A DNA stretch of 61,866 nt from Pseudovibrio sp. JCM 19062. GTDB taxonomy: Bacteria > Pseudomonadota > Alphaproteobacteria > Rhizobiales > Stappiaceae. The stretch lies in NCBI GenBank assembly GCA_001310715.1, contig BAXV01000018.1, positions 1-61,866 of the forward strand, given 5' to 3'. Below the pieces are notes generated by a model. That model was not told the origin of the DNA, did not search any database, and was given only the letters and a program-made list of their open reading frames with translations. The position numbers and the translations under genes were made by a program. This document shows, in pieces, positions 53,638 through 61,866 of the stretch (its first letter is position 1; every line of letters starts with the position of its first letter).

Positions 53638-55017
53638 TTATTCGACCCGCATGAAGGCGGTCATGCCGCTTTCCTGATGTTCGATGATGTGACAGTGCAT
53701 GAGCCAGTCGCCCTCATAATCAGGGCGTACGGCGACCTGTACGCGTTCATCAGGTAACACGAGGGCGGTGTCCGTCCACCACGGTGGGAGTTGACGCTTG
53801 TTGCTCTTCAGAAGCTGGAACGTCATGCCATGGATATGGATCGGGTGAGTGCGTGGTGTCCGGTTGATGAACTCAAACACATACGACTTGTCGCGCTTCA
53901 GAACCTCTACAGGGTCCAGCGGGCCGCGCTCTGCGCCGTGCCATGCGCTTTTGTTTACCGCCCAGAATGAGAAGCCCAGGCTTCCGCAGATGGGGTTGGC
54001 GGGGCGTTTTTCCGCCGTTGCGGAGAATTCTAGCGGGATGTATTGCGCATTCTTCAGGTCAGGCTGCGGTATCGGGTTGGCAGGCAGCGGCTTGATCTCA
54101 CGTAGGTCTCGGTTCTGGGATTGGCCAGTGGCCCGCAGGGACAGCACCGTCCATGGAGAGGAAGAGGAATAGTTGGTAAGCTCAATTTGCTCGCCCTCTC
54201 CCTCCGGAATACGCATTGCTATGTCTGCTCGCTGTCCCGGTCCCAGCGCAAGTTTGTTCACCGCAAACGCTTCTACTGGATTGCCGTCTATGGCAATGAC
54301 CTTTGCATCCGTTCCTTGCGGGAGGGACAGTTTGTAGATGCGAGTTACATCGGTCACGCATAAACGCAGGCGTACGAGGGAGCCAGCTTTAACATCCATC
54401 ACAGGTGCGGGCTGCCAGTTGGAAGTGCGGTAGGTCCCAAAAGTCCCTGCCCGCGCTGAGGAGCGTGGTTGGTAGAGTTTGATGAACTGGCCATCGCTGC
54501 CAAGGCGGAAGTCGCGCAGGTTGACCGGGATGTCGTGATCAAAGCCGGGGTCTTCGTCTTCCTCGACGACCATCAGGCCGGTCATACCGTAGGACAGCTG
54601 TTCCAGCGAGTTGCAGTGGGGGTGATACCAGAAAGTGCCTGCATCATGGGGTGTGAAGCGATAATCGAAGTGATCATCGGTGTACACGTAATGCTGGGTC
54701 AGAAAGGCAACGCCGTCCATATCATTGGGCAGGCGCATGCCGTGCCAGTGAATGGTTGTAGGCTCTTCGAGCTTGTTGATGAGGTGGCCGTGGAATGGCT
54801 GGCCCTGTTTCAGGCGCAAGGTGGGCGGCATGGCGTCGCCAAAGGTGAACATGTTTTTGGTGGCGGGTGCACCGTCCATCAGCTGGTGGTCGATGTTGCG
54901 CGCAATCAGGTCATGTCGTTTTGGGAGGGCCCACAGGTTGGAGGCACCGGCTAATCCGCCCGCAACAGCTGCTCCGCCAAACACGGCACCTTTCAGCGCC
55001 TGACGTCGTGTGATCAT
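53638..55017 (-). CDS. Tat-exported multicopper oxidase
   Basis: An intact 459-residue periplasmic oxidase. The twin-arginine signal (TRRQALKGAVFGGAAVAGG) lets the folded, copper-loaded protein cross the membrane. All four copper motifs are present: IHWHGMRLP, FWYHPHCNSLEQ, HPIHIHGMTF and the C-terminal HCHIIEHQESGM, whose cysteine is the type 1 copper ligand and whose methionine completes that site. It resembles CueO/laccase-like enzymes, but the Met-rich loop of CueO is absent, so a role in copper tolerance or phenol oxidation is open. It converges with the autotransporters and has its own promoter region at 55018-55226. Confidence 0.93.
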   Translation of the reverse strand: MITRRQALKGAVFGGAAVAGGLAGASNLWALPKRHDLIARNIDHQLMDGAPATKNMFTFGDAMPPTLRLKQGQPFHGHLINKLEEPTTIHWHGMRLPNDMDGVAFLTQHYVYTDDHFDYRFTPHDAGTFWYHPHCNSLEQLSYGMTGLMVVEEDEDPGFDHDIPVNLRDFRLGSDGQFIKLYQPRSSARAGTFGTYRTSNWQPAPVMDVKAGSLVRLRLCVTDVTRIYKLSLPQGTDAKVIAIDGNPVEAFAVNKLALGPGQRADIAMRIPEGEGEQIELTNYSSSSPWTVLSLRATGQSQNRDLREIKPLPANPIPQPDLKNAQYIPLEFSATAEKRPANPICGSLGFSFWAVNKSAWHGAERGPLDPVEVLKRDKSYVFEFINRTPRTHPIHIHGMTFQLLKSNKRQLPPWWTDTALVLPDERVQVAVRPDYEGDWLMHCHIIEHQESGMTAFMRVE

Positions 55018-55226
55018 GGCTCTTTGTCCTCAAGTTCAGTCCGTCTCTGTACTTGGCTGGTCAATGGCTATTCACTCACGACGGCTGTTGTTTACAGGGC
55101 ATCCGCTAATGCAAATGATGCCCTGCTCTATTCTGGTTCACAATTTGATTCAACTCGTTGATAATTTAAATCAGCAAATCGCATCAAGATATTGAAATTA
55201 CATGATTTTGTATTGCTCGCTTAGTA

Positions 55227-55918
55227 TCAATCCGCGATTGCGGCTTTCAGATCGGCAATCATGCCATCCATTTTGCCCGCAAGTTTTGGTAGTCTGACAC
55301 GTTTCAGGCGTTCGCTTGCGATGATCGTCTGCACGGTCTTTACTGCCTTGTCCAGATCATCATTGACGATGATGTAGTCGAACTCCTGCCAACCGGAGAC
55401 TTCATCAATGGCGGTCTGCATGCGGCGCTTGATGGCGGCTTCATCATCATCCCACGTCCTGTCAGACGGGCATGCATCTCAGCGATGGAGGGTGGCAGTA
55501 CGAAGATCGCAACCACATCTTCACCAGCCTGCTCCTGAAGCTGACGGACGCCTGCGATATCAATATCAAACAGGATGTCCTTACCTGCGTTCAGGTTGGC
55601 ATCAACCGGCTCGCGCGGTGTCCCGTAGTAGTTGTCGTGAACAGTAGCCCATTCGAGCAGCTCGTTTGCGGTGATCTTGCGTTCAAACTCTCTGGTCTCC
55701 CAAAAGTAGTAGTGAACGCCATGCTCTTCCGCAGCACGGCGCTGGCGCGTTGTGGCAGAAACAGAAAGAGCCAGCTTGTCATCTTCAGCCAGCAAACGGT
55801 TTGCGATGGTGCCTTTGCCTGCCCCGGATGGTGCCGCTAACACCAGCATGAAGCCGCGGCGTACATCTTCAATATCCTGAGCTGATACGGTTGTCCCACC
55901 AGAGTTTTCTGAGTTCAT
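55227..55918 (-). CDS. gmk: Guanylate kinase (one frameshift)
   Basis: Phosphorylates GMP to GDP. The repaired protein is about 230 residues. The P-loop is APSGAGKGTI, then the GMP-binding SVSATTRQRRAAEEHGVHYYF and the NYYGTPREPVDANLNAGKDIL and DIDIAGVRQL segments. The break near 55450 is a lost base after RLTGRGNDDE; restored, the protein continues AAIKRRMQTAIDEVSGWQEF and IVNDDLDKAV. The ATG at 55918 leaves about 20 residues before the kinase core, slightly longer than usual, so a later start is possible. It lies last in the fab-mltG-yicC unit. Confidence 0.95.
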
Positions 55919-56047
55919 TTTGACTTTATCTTCTTGTGCGTGTTTGCGCTCAAAGCGGCGTCCCTATGCGTTTGTCATGGAACCAGCTTTGAGCTTACTT
56001 GCTTGCGTCTTTTTGCCCGAACGGCGTCCGCCTTTTGAGCCAACGCC

Positions 56048-56936
56048 TTATTCGATGTTTTGGGTCTGCTCCCGAAGCTGGTCAATAACTGTTTTCAGCT
56101 CCAGCCCGATTGCGGTCAATTCCACACTGTTGGACTTTGAGCACAGTGTATTTGCTTCGCGGTTGAATTCCTGCGCCAGAAAATCGAGACGCCGCCCGAT
56201 GGCTCCGCCCTTTAGGAGCAGCTCGCGTACCGCTTCCACGTGCGCGTAAAGGCGATCAAGCTCTTCGCGGATATCTGCCTTAGTGGCCAGAATTGCAGCT
56301 TCCTGATGCAGGCGCTGTGGATCAAGGTGGCTGCTTGCCTCCAGAAGCTCCTGTAGCTGTGCCTCAAGGCGGGCGCGGATGGCTTCAGGGCTGCGTGACG
56401 GCAACCCTTCGGCTTGCTTGGTCAGCGCCTCAATCGTGTCGATCTGGCCGCTCAGCAATGTGGAGATGGCATTGCCTTCGCTGCCACGCATGGCAACAAG
56501 CTCGTTGAGGGCCTCGTCGAAGGTCGACAGGAGAACCTTGTTCTGAGCGTTCTTTGCCTCTTCGTTCTCTTCGGCTTCTTCAAACTCCAGAACGCCCTTG
56601 TAGCCGAGAATACCATCGAGCGTTGGTTCCGGGGCGTTGGGCAGGCGGTCTTTAAGCAAAGAGATGGCTTTGAGCACCTGCTCAAGAGCTCCTCATTGAC
56701 CACAAGCGTCGTGTCTGACTGAGAGCGCTGCATTTGCAGGCCGACGGAGACATTTCCGCGCTTCAGCTTTGCAGCAAGGCGCTTACGCACTTCAGCCTCA
56801 ACGCCGTCCAGCCTTGTGGCAGGCGCAGACGTACATCGAGACCCTTACCGTTTACCGAGCGAAGTTCCCACACCCAGCGTGCCTCTTCATGGCTGCTTTC
56901 CACGCGGGCAAAGCCGGTCATGCTTGCCAGTGCCAT
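56048..56936 (-). CDS. yicC: YicC-family endoribonuclease (two frameshifts)
   Basis: A conserved YicC/YloC protein, about 296 residues repaired, shown in enterobacteria to act on small RNA turnover. The start MALASMTGFARVESSHEEA and RWVWELRSVNGKGLDVRLRL are diagnostic, as is the C-terminal GRRLDFLAQEFNREANTLCSKS. Breaks near 56830 (lost base after CAAGGCTGG) and 56690 (lost base in the EELLEQVLKAISLL stretch) are simple. The ATG at 56936 is firmly placed by the MTGFAR motif. Order mltG-yicC-gmk is the normal one for the group. Confidence 0.93.
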
Positions 56937-57120
56937 CCCTGAAACTCCTTATGTGACCACCACCGGTTTGGAGGGTGGGTCAATTCAATCTTTGCTGGCC
57001 CGGAGCTTACCAGCGAAAACCCACTAATCCCATGGGGATTGTACGGATCTTCTCTATCCGGACACACAATCGCGCCAAAACTTGTTTCTGCTTTTGCGAA
57101 GAGAGGTCTTCGCTCTCAGC

Positions 57121-57154
57121 AAAAAGCCTGCCTCGTGTCTTGACTGGGCAGGCT
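57121..57154 (-). terminator. Terminator of mltG
   Basis: On the minus strand AAGCCTGCC pairs with GGCAGGCTT around a 16-base loop and is followed by TTTTTGC. It lies about 30 bases after the mltG stop and suggests that yicC-gmk have a separate promoter. Confidence 0.85.
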
Positions 57155-57182
57155 TCCTATTTCGTCCTGCAAGATTTGCAGG

Positions 57183-58404
57183 TTAGTTCTGTGCTTGTTC
57201 CGCTTCTTGCTCGGCGGCTTTCTCAGCCGCCTCTTTTGCAGCTTTTTCGGCTGCTTGTTTTGCGCGCAGCTCTTTTTCGAACTTGCGCCAGTCAGCCACA
57301 TTGCGCTGGTGCTGGCGATAGGTTTCTGCAAAGGCGTGACCACCTGTGCCATTTGCTACAAAGTAAAGATCCTTTGTACGGGCCGGATTTGCGACCGCTT
57401 CCATGGCAGCAACGCTCGGATTACCGATTGGGCCAGGAGGTAGGGCATTGATCTGGTAGGTGTTGTACGGGTTCTTTTCATTGAGCATGGAACGCGTGAT
57501 CGCAGAGCGGTCCTTCGTCCAGGCATTGCCACCAAACAAGCCATAAAGGATTGTCGGGTCAGACTGCAGCGGCATTCCGCGGCGCAAACGATTGATGAAG
57601 ACAGAGGCAACACGCGGATGCTCATCTACCTTGGAGGTTTCCTTCTCCACGATAGATGCAAGGACAACAAGTTGTTCAGGCGAATCTATCGGAAGCCCTG
57701 AGAGCGGTTTTCCCAGATGCGGGCAATGTGGTTCTTCATGGCTTTTTGCATCTGCTCAATGATGCGGGCCTTGGTGGTTCCACGGGTGAACGTATAAGTT
57801 TCCGGCAGCAACGAGCCTTCAGCAGGAATTGCCGAGATTTCTCCGGTCAGGATCTCGCTTGCGTTCAGGCGGTTGATGATCTGCGTGCTGGTCCAGCCTT
57901 CCGGGAAGGTCACGGAGTGGTATACGGCACGGCCTTCAACCAGATCTTCCATGACGGTTTTCATGGGAATTCCTGTGGGGAAGGCGTACTCGCCGGCTTT
58001 GATCTTATTTTCATTCTTGAACAAGCGGGTGCCAACCTCAAACACGAGAGAGTTGGAGATCACCCCCTCCTCTTCCAGCTTGGCAGCGATCTGCGGCAAA
58101 CTCATTCCGCTTGCAACAAGAAAGGTCTTGTCTTCCGTCAGCGGTCCGGCTGAATCAAACTCCCCTTTACCCCAATACAGAGCAGCCCCGGCAACGATAA
58201 TCCCGAGCACGGCAATGGAGAGAAGGAAGTTGATAGTGATAACGATTGGATTACGCGCATGACGGGAGCGCGTCGGAGGTGGTGGTGCAGCGTCCGGCTG
58301 AATTGCGCGGCTTGGACTGCGCGGTGCAGCTGGTCCACTCGACTGAGTAGGAAGATCAGGCTGATCCTGAGGCCCATTTGAGTTGTCTTCAGGCGTTTGA
58401 GCAT
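57183..58404 (-). CDS. mltG: Endolytic murein transglycosylase MltG (two frameshifts)
   Basis: Cuts nascent peptidoglycan strands at the inner membrane. About 406 residues: a Pro-rich cytoplasmic tail, one membrane helix (INFLLSIAVLGIIVAGAALYW), a LysM-like part (FLVASGMSLPQIAAKLEEEG) and the YceG domain with FPEGWTSTQII, ASIVEKETSKVDEHPRVASV (catalytic glutamate), LQSDPTILYG and LPPGPIGNPS. The tail is a charged coiled coil. One break near 57670 splits it, and another near 58390 separates the ATG at 58404 (MLKR, with a GAGGG site) from the rest (PEDNSNGPQDQ). Follows fabF as usual. Confidence 0.93.
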
Positions 58405-58446
58405 TGTAACCCTCTAATACGGGAGAGCCGGAGCTCTCCAAAATTT

Positions 58447-58491
58447 GCGTCTCTTTGCCCGGAAACCGACACCCACTTACCGGAGACACGC
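58447..58491. repeat. Palindromic intergenic repeat, single copy
   Basis: GCGTCTC, CCGGAAACCG, CACTTACCGG and GAGACACGC match the repeat unit at 17869 and 21933, with the outer arms changed from GTATC/GATAC to GTCTC/GAGAC in a compensating way. That co-change suggests the hairpin itself is under selection. It lies between fabF and mltG. Confidence 0.7.
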
Positions 58492-58536
58492 TTTAAATTC
58501 TCATCACAGAGCTTAACCCATTCGGGAGCCGCAATG

Positions 58537-58575
58537 TAAAAGGCCAGATTCCGCCGCGCGGAGCCTGGCCTTTTA
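58537..58575. terminator. Terminator of fabF
   Basis: AAAAGGCCAG...TCCG pairs with CGGA...CTGGCCTTTT around a small GC loop, with A and T tracts on both sides. It lies about 25 bases after the fabF stop. Confidence 0.9.
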
Positions 58576-58597
58576 TTAGTTTATCAAAAAAAGCGAG

Positions 58598-59865
58598 TTA
58601 TGCCTCAACTTTTTTTTGAGAACCAGAGACGCGTTGGTACCGCCAAAACCAAATGAGTTAGACAGAGCATAATTAATCTCCATCTTCTTGGCTTTATTAG
58701 GGACCAAGTCAATCGCAGTTTCAACTGAAGGATTATCAAGGTTGATCGTCGGTGGCGCAATCTGATCACGGATCGCCAAAGCGGTGAAGATTGCTTCCAC
58801 AGCACCTGCAGCACCAAGCAGGTGGCCAGTCGCAGATTTTGTGGATGACATGGTCAGAGAACCAGCATCATCACCAGCGAGGCGCTCAATTGCACCCAGC
58901 TCAATCTCATCACCCAGCGGAGTGGACGTACCGTGTGCGTTGATGTAATCAACATCGCTGATGGAGATACCGGCACGATTCAATGCAGCTTTCATGCAGC
59001 GGTATCCGCCGTCACCGTCAGACGCAGGCGCTGTGATGTGGTATGCATCGCCAGACAGACCGTAACCAACAACTTCAGCGTAGATTTTTGCGCCGCGAGC
59101 TTTTGCGTGTTCGTATTCTTCCACAACAACGACGCCTGCACCTTCACCCATGACAAAGCCATCACGGTCCTTATCATAGGGACGGGATGCCTTTTCCGGC
59201 TCATCGTTGAAGGCGGTAGAAAGAGCTTTATTAGCGTTGAAGCCTGCGACGCCGATGCGGCAAACTGTGGCTTCAGCACCACCAGCAACCATGACATCAG
59301 CATCACCAAATGCAACAAGACGTGCAGCATCACCGATAGCGTGTGCGCCGGTGGAGCATGCTGTTACAACAGAATGGTTTGGACCTTTAAGGCCGTGTTT
59401 GATGGAAACGTAACCGCTTGCCAGGTTGATCAGACGACCTGTGATAAAGAACGGGCTTACGCGGCGCGGGCCTTTTTCTTCCATTAAAAGAGCTGTGTCA
59501 GCGATTCCCTGAAGGCCACCAATACCAGAACCGATGAGCGTACCAGTGCGGCACTTGTCTTCTTCGGTCTCCGGCTTCCAGCCTGAATCTTCGATAGCGA
59601 GGTCTGCAGCTGCAATGGCGAAGACGATGAACGGGTCTACCTTGCGCTGTTCCTTCGGAGCCATAAAGTCGTCTGGATTGAATGTGCCATCGGTGCCATC
59701 ACCCAGCGGAACCTGACAGGCAATCTTTGTTTTAAGATCTTCGGTCTCGAAGTTTTCGATGCGCCCCGCACCGCTTTTACCTTCAAGAATTCGTTGCCAT
59801 GAAACCTCGGCTCCGCAACCAAGCGGGCTAACCATGCCAATGCCTGTGATAACGACTCGACGCAT
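58598..59865 (-). CDS. fabF: Beta-ketoacyl-ACP synthase II (one frameshift at the 3' end)
   Basis: Elongates fatty acids by condensing acyl chains with malonyl-ACP. About 422 residues. The start MRRVVITGIGMVSPLGCG is normal. The catalytic Cys170 is in VTACSTGAHAIGDA; the two histidines are in INAHGTSTPLGD and KSATGHLLGAAG; the C-terminal NSFGFGGTNASLVLKK completes the site. In an eight-A run near 58610 the frame slips: with six or nine A the protein ends KVEA at 58598, as is usual, so I place the end there. The ATG at 59865 follows acpP by about 150 bases. Confidence 0.96.
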
Positions 59866-60017
59866 ATTTCTTACACTCTAATTTGCTGAGCGCTGCCGGC
59901 CCTGTTGCCACCCCCTGAAGACATAATGGTCTTCCCTCTGCGGCAAGCATGCAGCTTAAAAAAAACAGGCGCGGCGAGTACTAATGACCCACCGCGTTCC
60001 TAGCTTTTGCAGCAGGA

Positions 60018-60254
60018 TTAGCCCTGCTTGGATTCGATGAACTTCACCGCATCGCCAACAGACTGAATGGTTTCAGCAGCATCGTCTGGAATTTCCACGC
60101 CGAATGCTTCTTCGAAAGCCATTACCAGTTCAACGGTGTCCAGGCTGTCTGCGCCCAGATCGTCGATGAAGCTTGCAGATTCGACGACCTTGTCAGCCTC
60201 TACGCCGAGGTGCTCGACAACGATCTTCTTTACCTGTTCTGCAACATTGCTCAT
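60018..60254 (-). CDS. acpP: Acyl carrier protein
   Basis: Carries growing acyl chains on a phosphopantetheine arm. Intact, 78 residues. The arm is attached at Ser37 in [16 protein letters not shown], and the acidic helix II next to it is the docking surface for Fab enzymes. The ATG at 60254 is preceded by a GAGGAC site. It stands between fabG and fabF, with longer gaps than in the rest of the cluster, which fits the strong separate expression of acpP known elsewhere. Confidence 0.98.
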   Translation of the reverse strand: MSNVAEQVKKIVVEHLGVEADKVVESASFIDDLGADSLDTVELVMAFEEAFGVEIPDDAAETIQSVGDAVKFIESKQG

Positions 60255-60530
60255 TTTAAGTCCTCAATTGGTTTTCAAGGTAGTGTTTCGGTCCGCTTCA
60301 CGGGGGCCTAAATTCACTCGCCACCCGTGTTGCACACTCTGGTTCTTTTGAAAAGACGCAACGGCTTATATGTTAAGCCGCTTCCAAAGAAAACCGCAGC
60401 TTTTCCGTTCCTCTTTCCAAGAGGCAACTTCTAATCGGCGGGTTCCTAGCACAATCTGTACAGGTTTACCAGCCGCCAGTAGTGATTGCCCCATTTGTAC
60501 AGGGTACGAAAAATCTACATATTTTCTTCA

Positions 60531-61267
60531 TTAAATCATCGCCATACCGCCATTCACGTGCAATGTCTGGCCAGTAACGTACGCTGCTTCATCACTTGCG
60601 AGATAAACAGCTGCACTTGCGACTTCTTCAGCAGTGCCCAAACGACCAGCTGGAACGTTGCCCAGGATCGATTCGCGCTGCTTTTCGTTTAGCTCGTCGG
60701 TCATCGCAGTTGAGATGAAACCTGGAGCAATTGTATTGACGGTGATCTTGCGAGATGCAACTTCCTGCGCCAATGACTTGGACATGCCGATCATTCCCGC
60801 CTTTGCCGCAGAATAGTTCACCTGACCGGCGTTACCGGTAACACCGACGATAGACGTAATTCCGACGATGCGGCCATGACGGCGCTTCATCATACCTTTA
60901 ATCGCGGCACGGCAGATGCGGAAAGTAGCGGAAAGATTAATTTCCAGTACGTGATCCCACTCTTCATCCTTCATGCGCATGAAAATGTTGTCGCGGGTGA
61001 TTCCTGCGTTGTTCACGAGGATATCGAGGCCGCCCATCATTTCTTCAGCAGCTGGCACCAGCTCATCAACGCTGTCACGGTCAGACAGGTTAGCTGCTTT
61101 GATGTGAACACGCTCGCCCAGATCAGCTGCCAACGCTTCCAGCTTAGCTTCACGGTACCAGACAAGGTGACTGTTGCACCCTGTGTGTGAAGAGCGCGTG
61201 CGATTGCCTCACCGATACCACCGGTCGCGCCGGTTACGAGGGCGCTTTTACCTTCTAAATTGAACAT
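60531..61267 (-). CDS. fabG: 3-oxoacyl-ACP reductase FabG (one frameshift)
   Basis: An NADPH-dependent short-chain dehydrogenase that reduces 3-oxoacyl-ACP. About 245 residues. The cofactor motif TGATGGIGEAIA is near residue 13, NNAG in DILVNNAGITRDNIF, and the catalytic Ser-Tyr-Lys lie in GITSIVGVTGNAGQVNYSAAKAG; the end has AYVTGQTLHVNGGMAMI. A one- or two-base slip near 61150 separates the first 36 residues (TVTLSGT) from KLEALAADLGERVHIKAA. The ATG at 61267 begins MFNLEGKSALVTGATG. Order fabD-fabG-acpP-fabF is standard. Confidence 0.96.
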
Positions 61268-61380
61268 GCCGTTGGTCTCCTCGGCTTAAAATCCATTTAA
61301 GAAAACTCATAGGGACGAAACCTGTAGTGCGTCTATACGCAGTATTAAATGCGTGCCTATGAGCCGTCAAAACCTGTGTA

Positions 61381-61866
61381 TTAGCTCTGGACGCCTTCCA
61401 GACGAGCAACCAGCGCATCAATGTCTTCTGCAGTGTTGACCGCAACGCCTTCCAGTGATTTCACAATGCGGCGCACCATGCCGGACAGAACCTTGCCTGT
61501 ACCGATCTCAACAAGGGTGGTGACACCGTTGTCAGCCATCCAGGTTACAGATTCGCGCCAGCGTACGGTTCCTGTCACCTGTTCTACAAGACGAGTGCGG
61601 ATTTCTTCCGGGTCGGTGATTGGAGCAGCCAGAACGTTCGCAACGAGCGGAACAACTGGTGCTTTAATCTCGACTTCCGCCAGTGCCTTTGCCATTGCAT
61701 CTGCTGCAGGCTGCATCAGGGAGCAATGGAATGGTGCGGATACAGGGAGCAGAACAGCGCGGCGTGCGCCCTTGCCTTTTGCGATTTCACAGGCACGCTC
61801 AACAGCTGCCTTGTGGCCTGAGACAACAACCTGACCGGTCGCGTTGTCGTTTGCGGCCTGACAAAC
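61381..61866 (-). CDS. fabD: Malonyl-CoA:ACP transacylase, C-terminal part (runs off window)
   Basis: Loads malonyl groups onto ACP. Only the last 160 or so residues lie in the window. Readable pieces are ANDNATGQVVVSGHKAAVERA, the catalytic histidine in SAPFHCSLMQPAADAM, VPLVANVLAAPITDPEEI, LVEQVTGTVRWRESVTWM and the C-terminal VEIGTGKVLSGMVRRI. The active-site GHSLG motif would lie beyond the right edge. A one-base slip occurs near 61735. It is the first gene of the fab operon within view and is transcribed toward fabG. Confidence 0.94.
   Translation of the reverse strand, partial: VCQAANDNATGQVVVSGHKAAVERACEIAKGKGARRAVLLPVSAPFHCSLMQPAADAMAKALAEVEIKAPVVPLVANVLAAPITDPEEIRTRLVEQVTGTVRWRESVTWMADNGVTTLVEIGTGKVLSGMVRRIVKSLEGVAVNTAEDIDALVARLEGVQS

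Overview
The window looks like the chromosome of a marine-type alphaproteobacterium of the Hyphomicrobiales (Rhizobiales), perhaps a Stappiaceae relative such as Pseudovibrio. The reasons are the gene order (fabD-fabG-acpP-fabF-mltG-yicC-gmk, then rsmA-pdxA-surA-lptD-lptG-lptF, then pepA-holC, and aspS/rnd next to ppx-ppk-hda), the moderate GC content, and short palindromic intergenic repeats of a kind common in that order. The genus is inference only.

Layout. 0-2.1 kb: a RutR-like TetR regulator, an EamA-type exporter and the 3' remnant of an iron/heme-type ABC ATPase. 2.4-6.8 kb: fhs, a secreted polysaccharide-lyase-like protein, recX and a ferredoxin-NADP reductase. 7.1-12.4 kb: a CSS-EAL c-di-GMP phosphodiesterase divergent from two tandem secreted proteins of unknown function. 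12.4-25.9 kb: a lipid-A-exporter-like ABC protein, aspS, rnd, ppx-ppk-hda-permease, and purM-purN. 26-31.7 kb: a molybdopterin oxidoreductase, two TetR regulators, a GlcG/HbpS-like protein and ndk. 32-34.5 kb: a small accessory patch (DinB, DUF4242, P-loop kinase, DUF1801). 34.6-40 kb: an ABC-F protein, a methyltransferase, holC and pepA. 40.3-48 kb: lptF-lptG-lptD-surA-pdxA-rsmA, an outer-membrane assembly and maintenance operon. 48.3-55 kb: an accessory insert of two tandem lipoprotein subtilisin autotransporters and a Tat-exported multicopper oxidase. 55.2-61.9 kb: gmk, yicC, mltG and the fatty-acid synthesis cluster fabF-acpP-fabG-fabD, the last running off the window.

A dominant feature is that about three quarters of the genes, including indispensable ones (aspS, lptF, lptG, lptD, gmk, fabG, fabD), are broken by one-base indels. 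Most lie in homopolymers: an extra base in A/T runs of six or more, a lost base in CC/GG pairs. I read these as sequence errors, not pseudogenes, and give each gene its reconstructed full span. The genes that read through intact include rsmA, pdxA, acpP, holC, the second protease and the multicopper oxidase.

The best candidates for something little described are the duplicated lipoprotein autotransporter proteases with their copied terminators, and the tandem secreted paralogues beside the phosphodiesterase. No CRISPR array, tRNA, rRNA, transposase, prophage or attachment site was seen.
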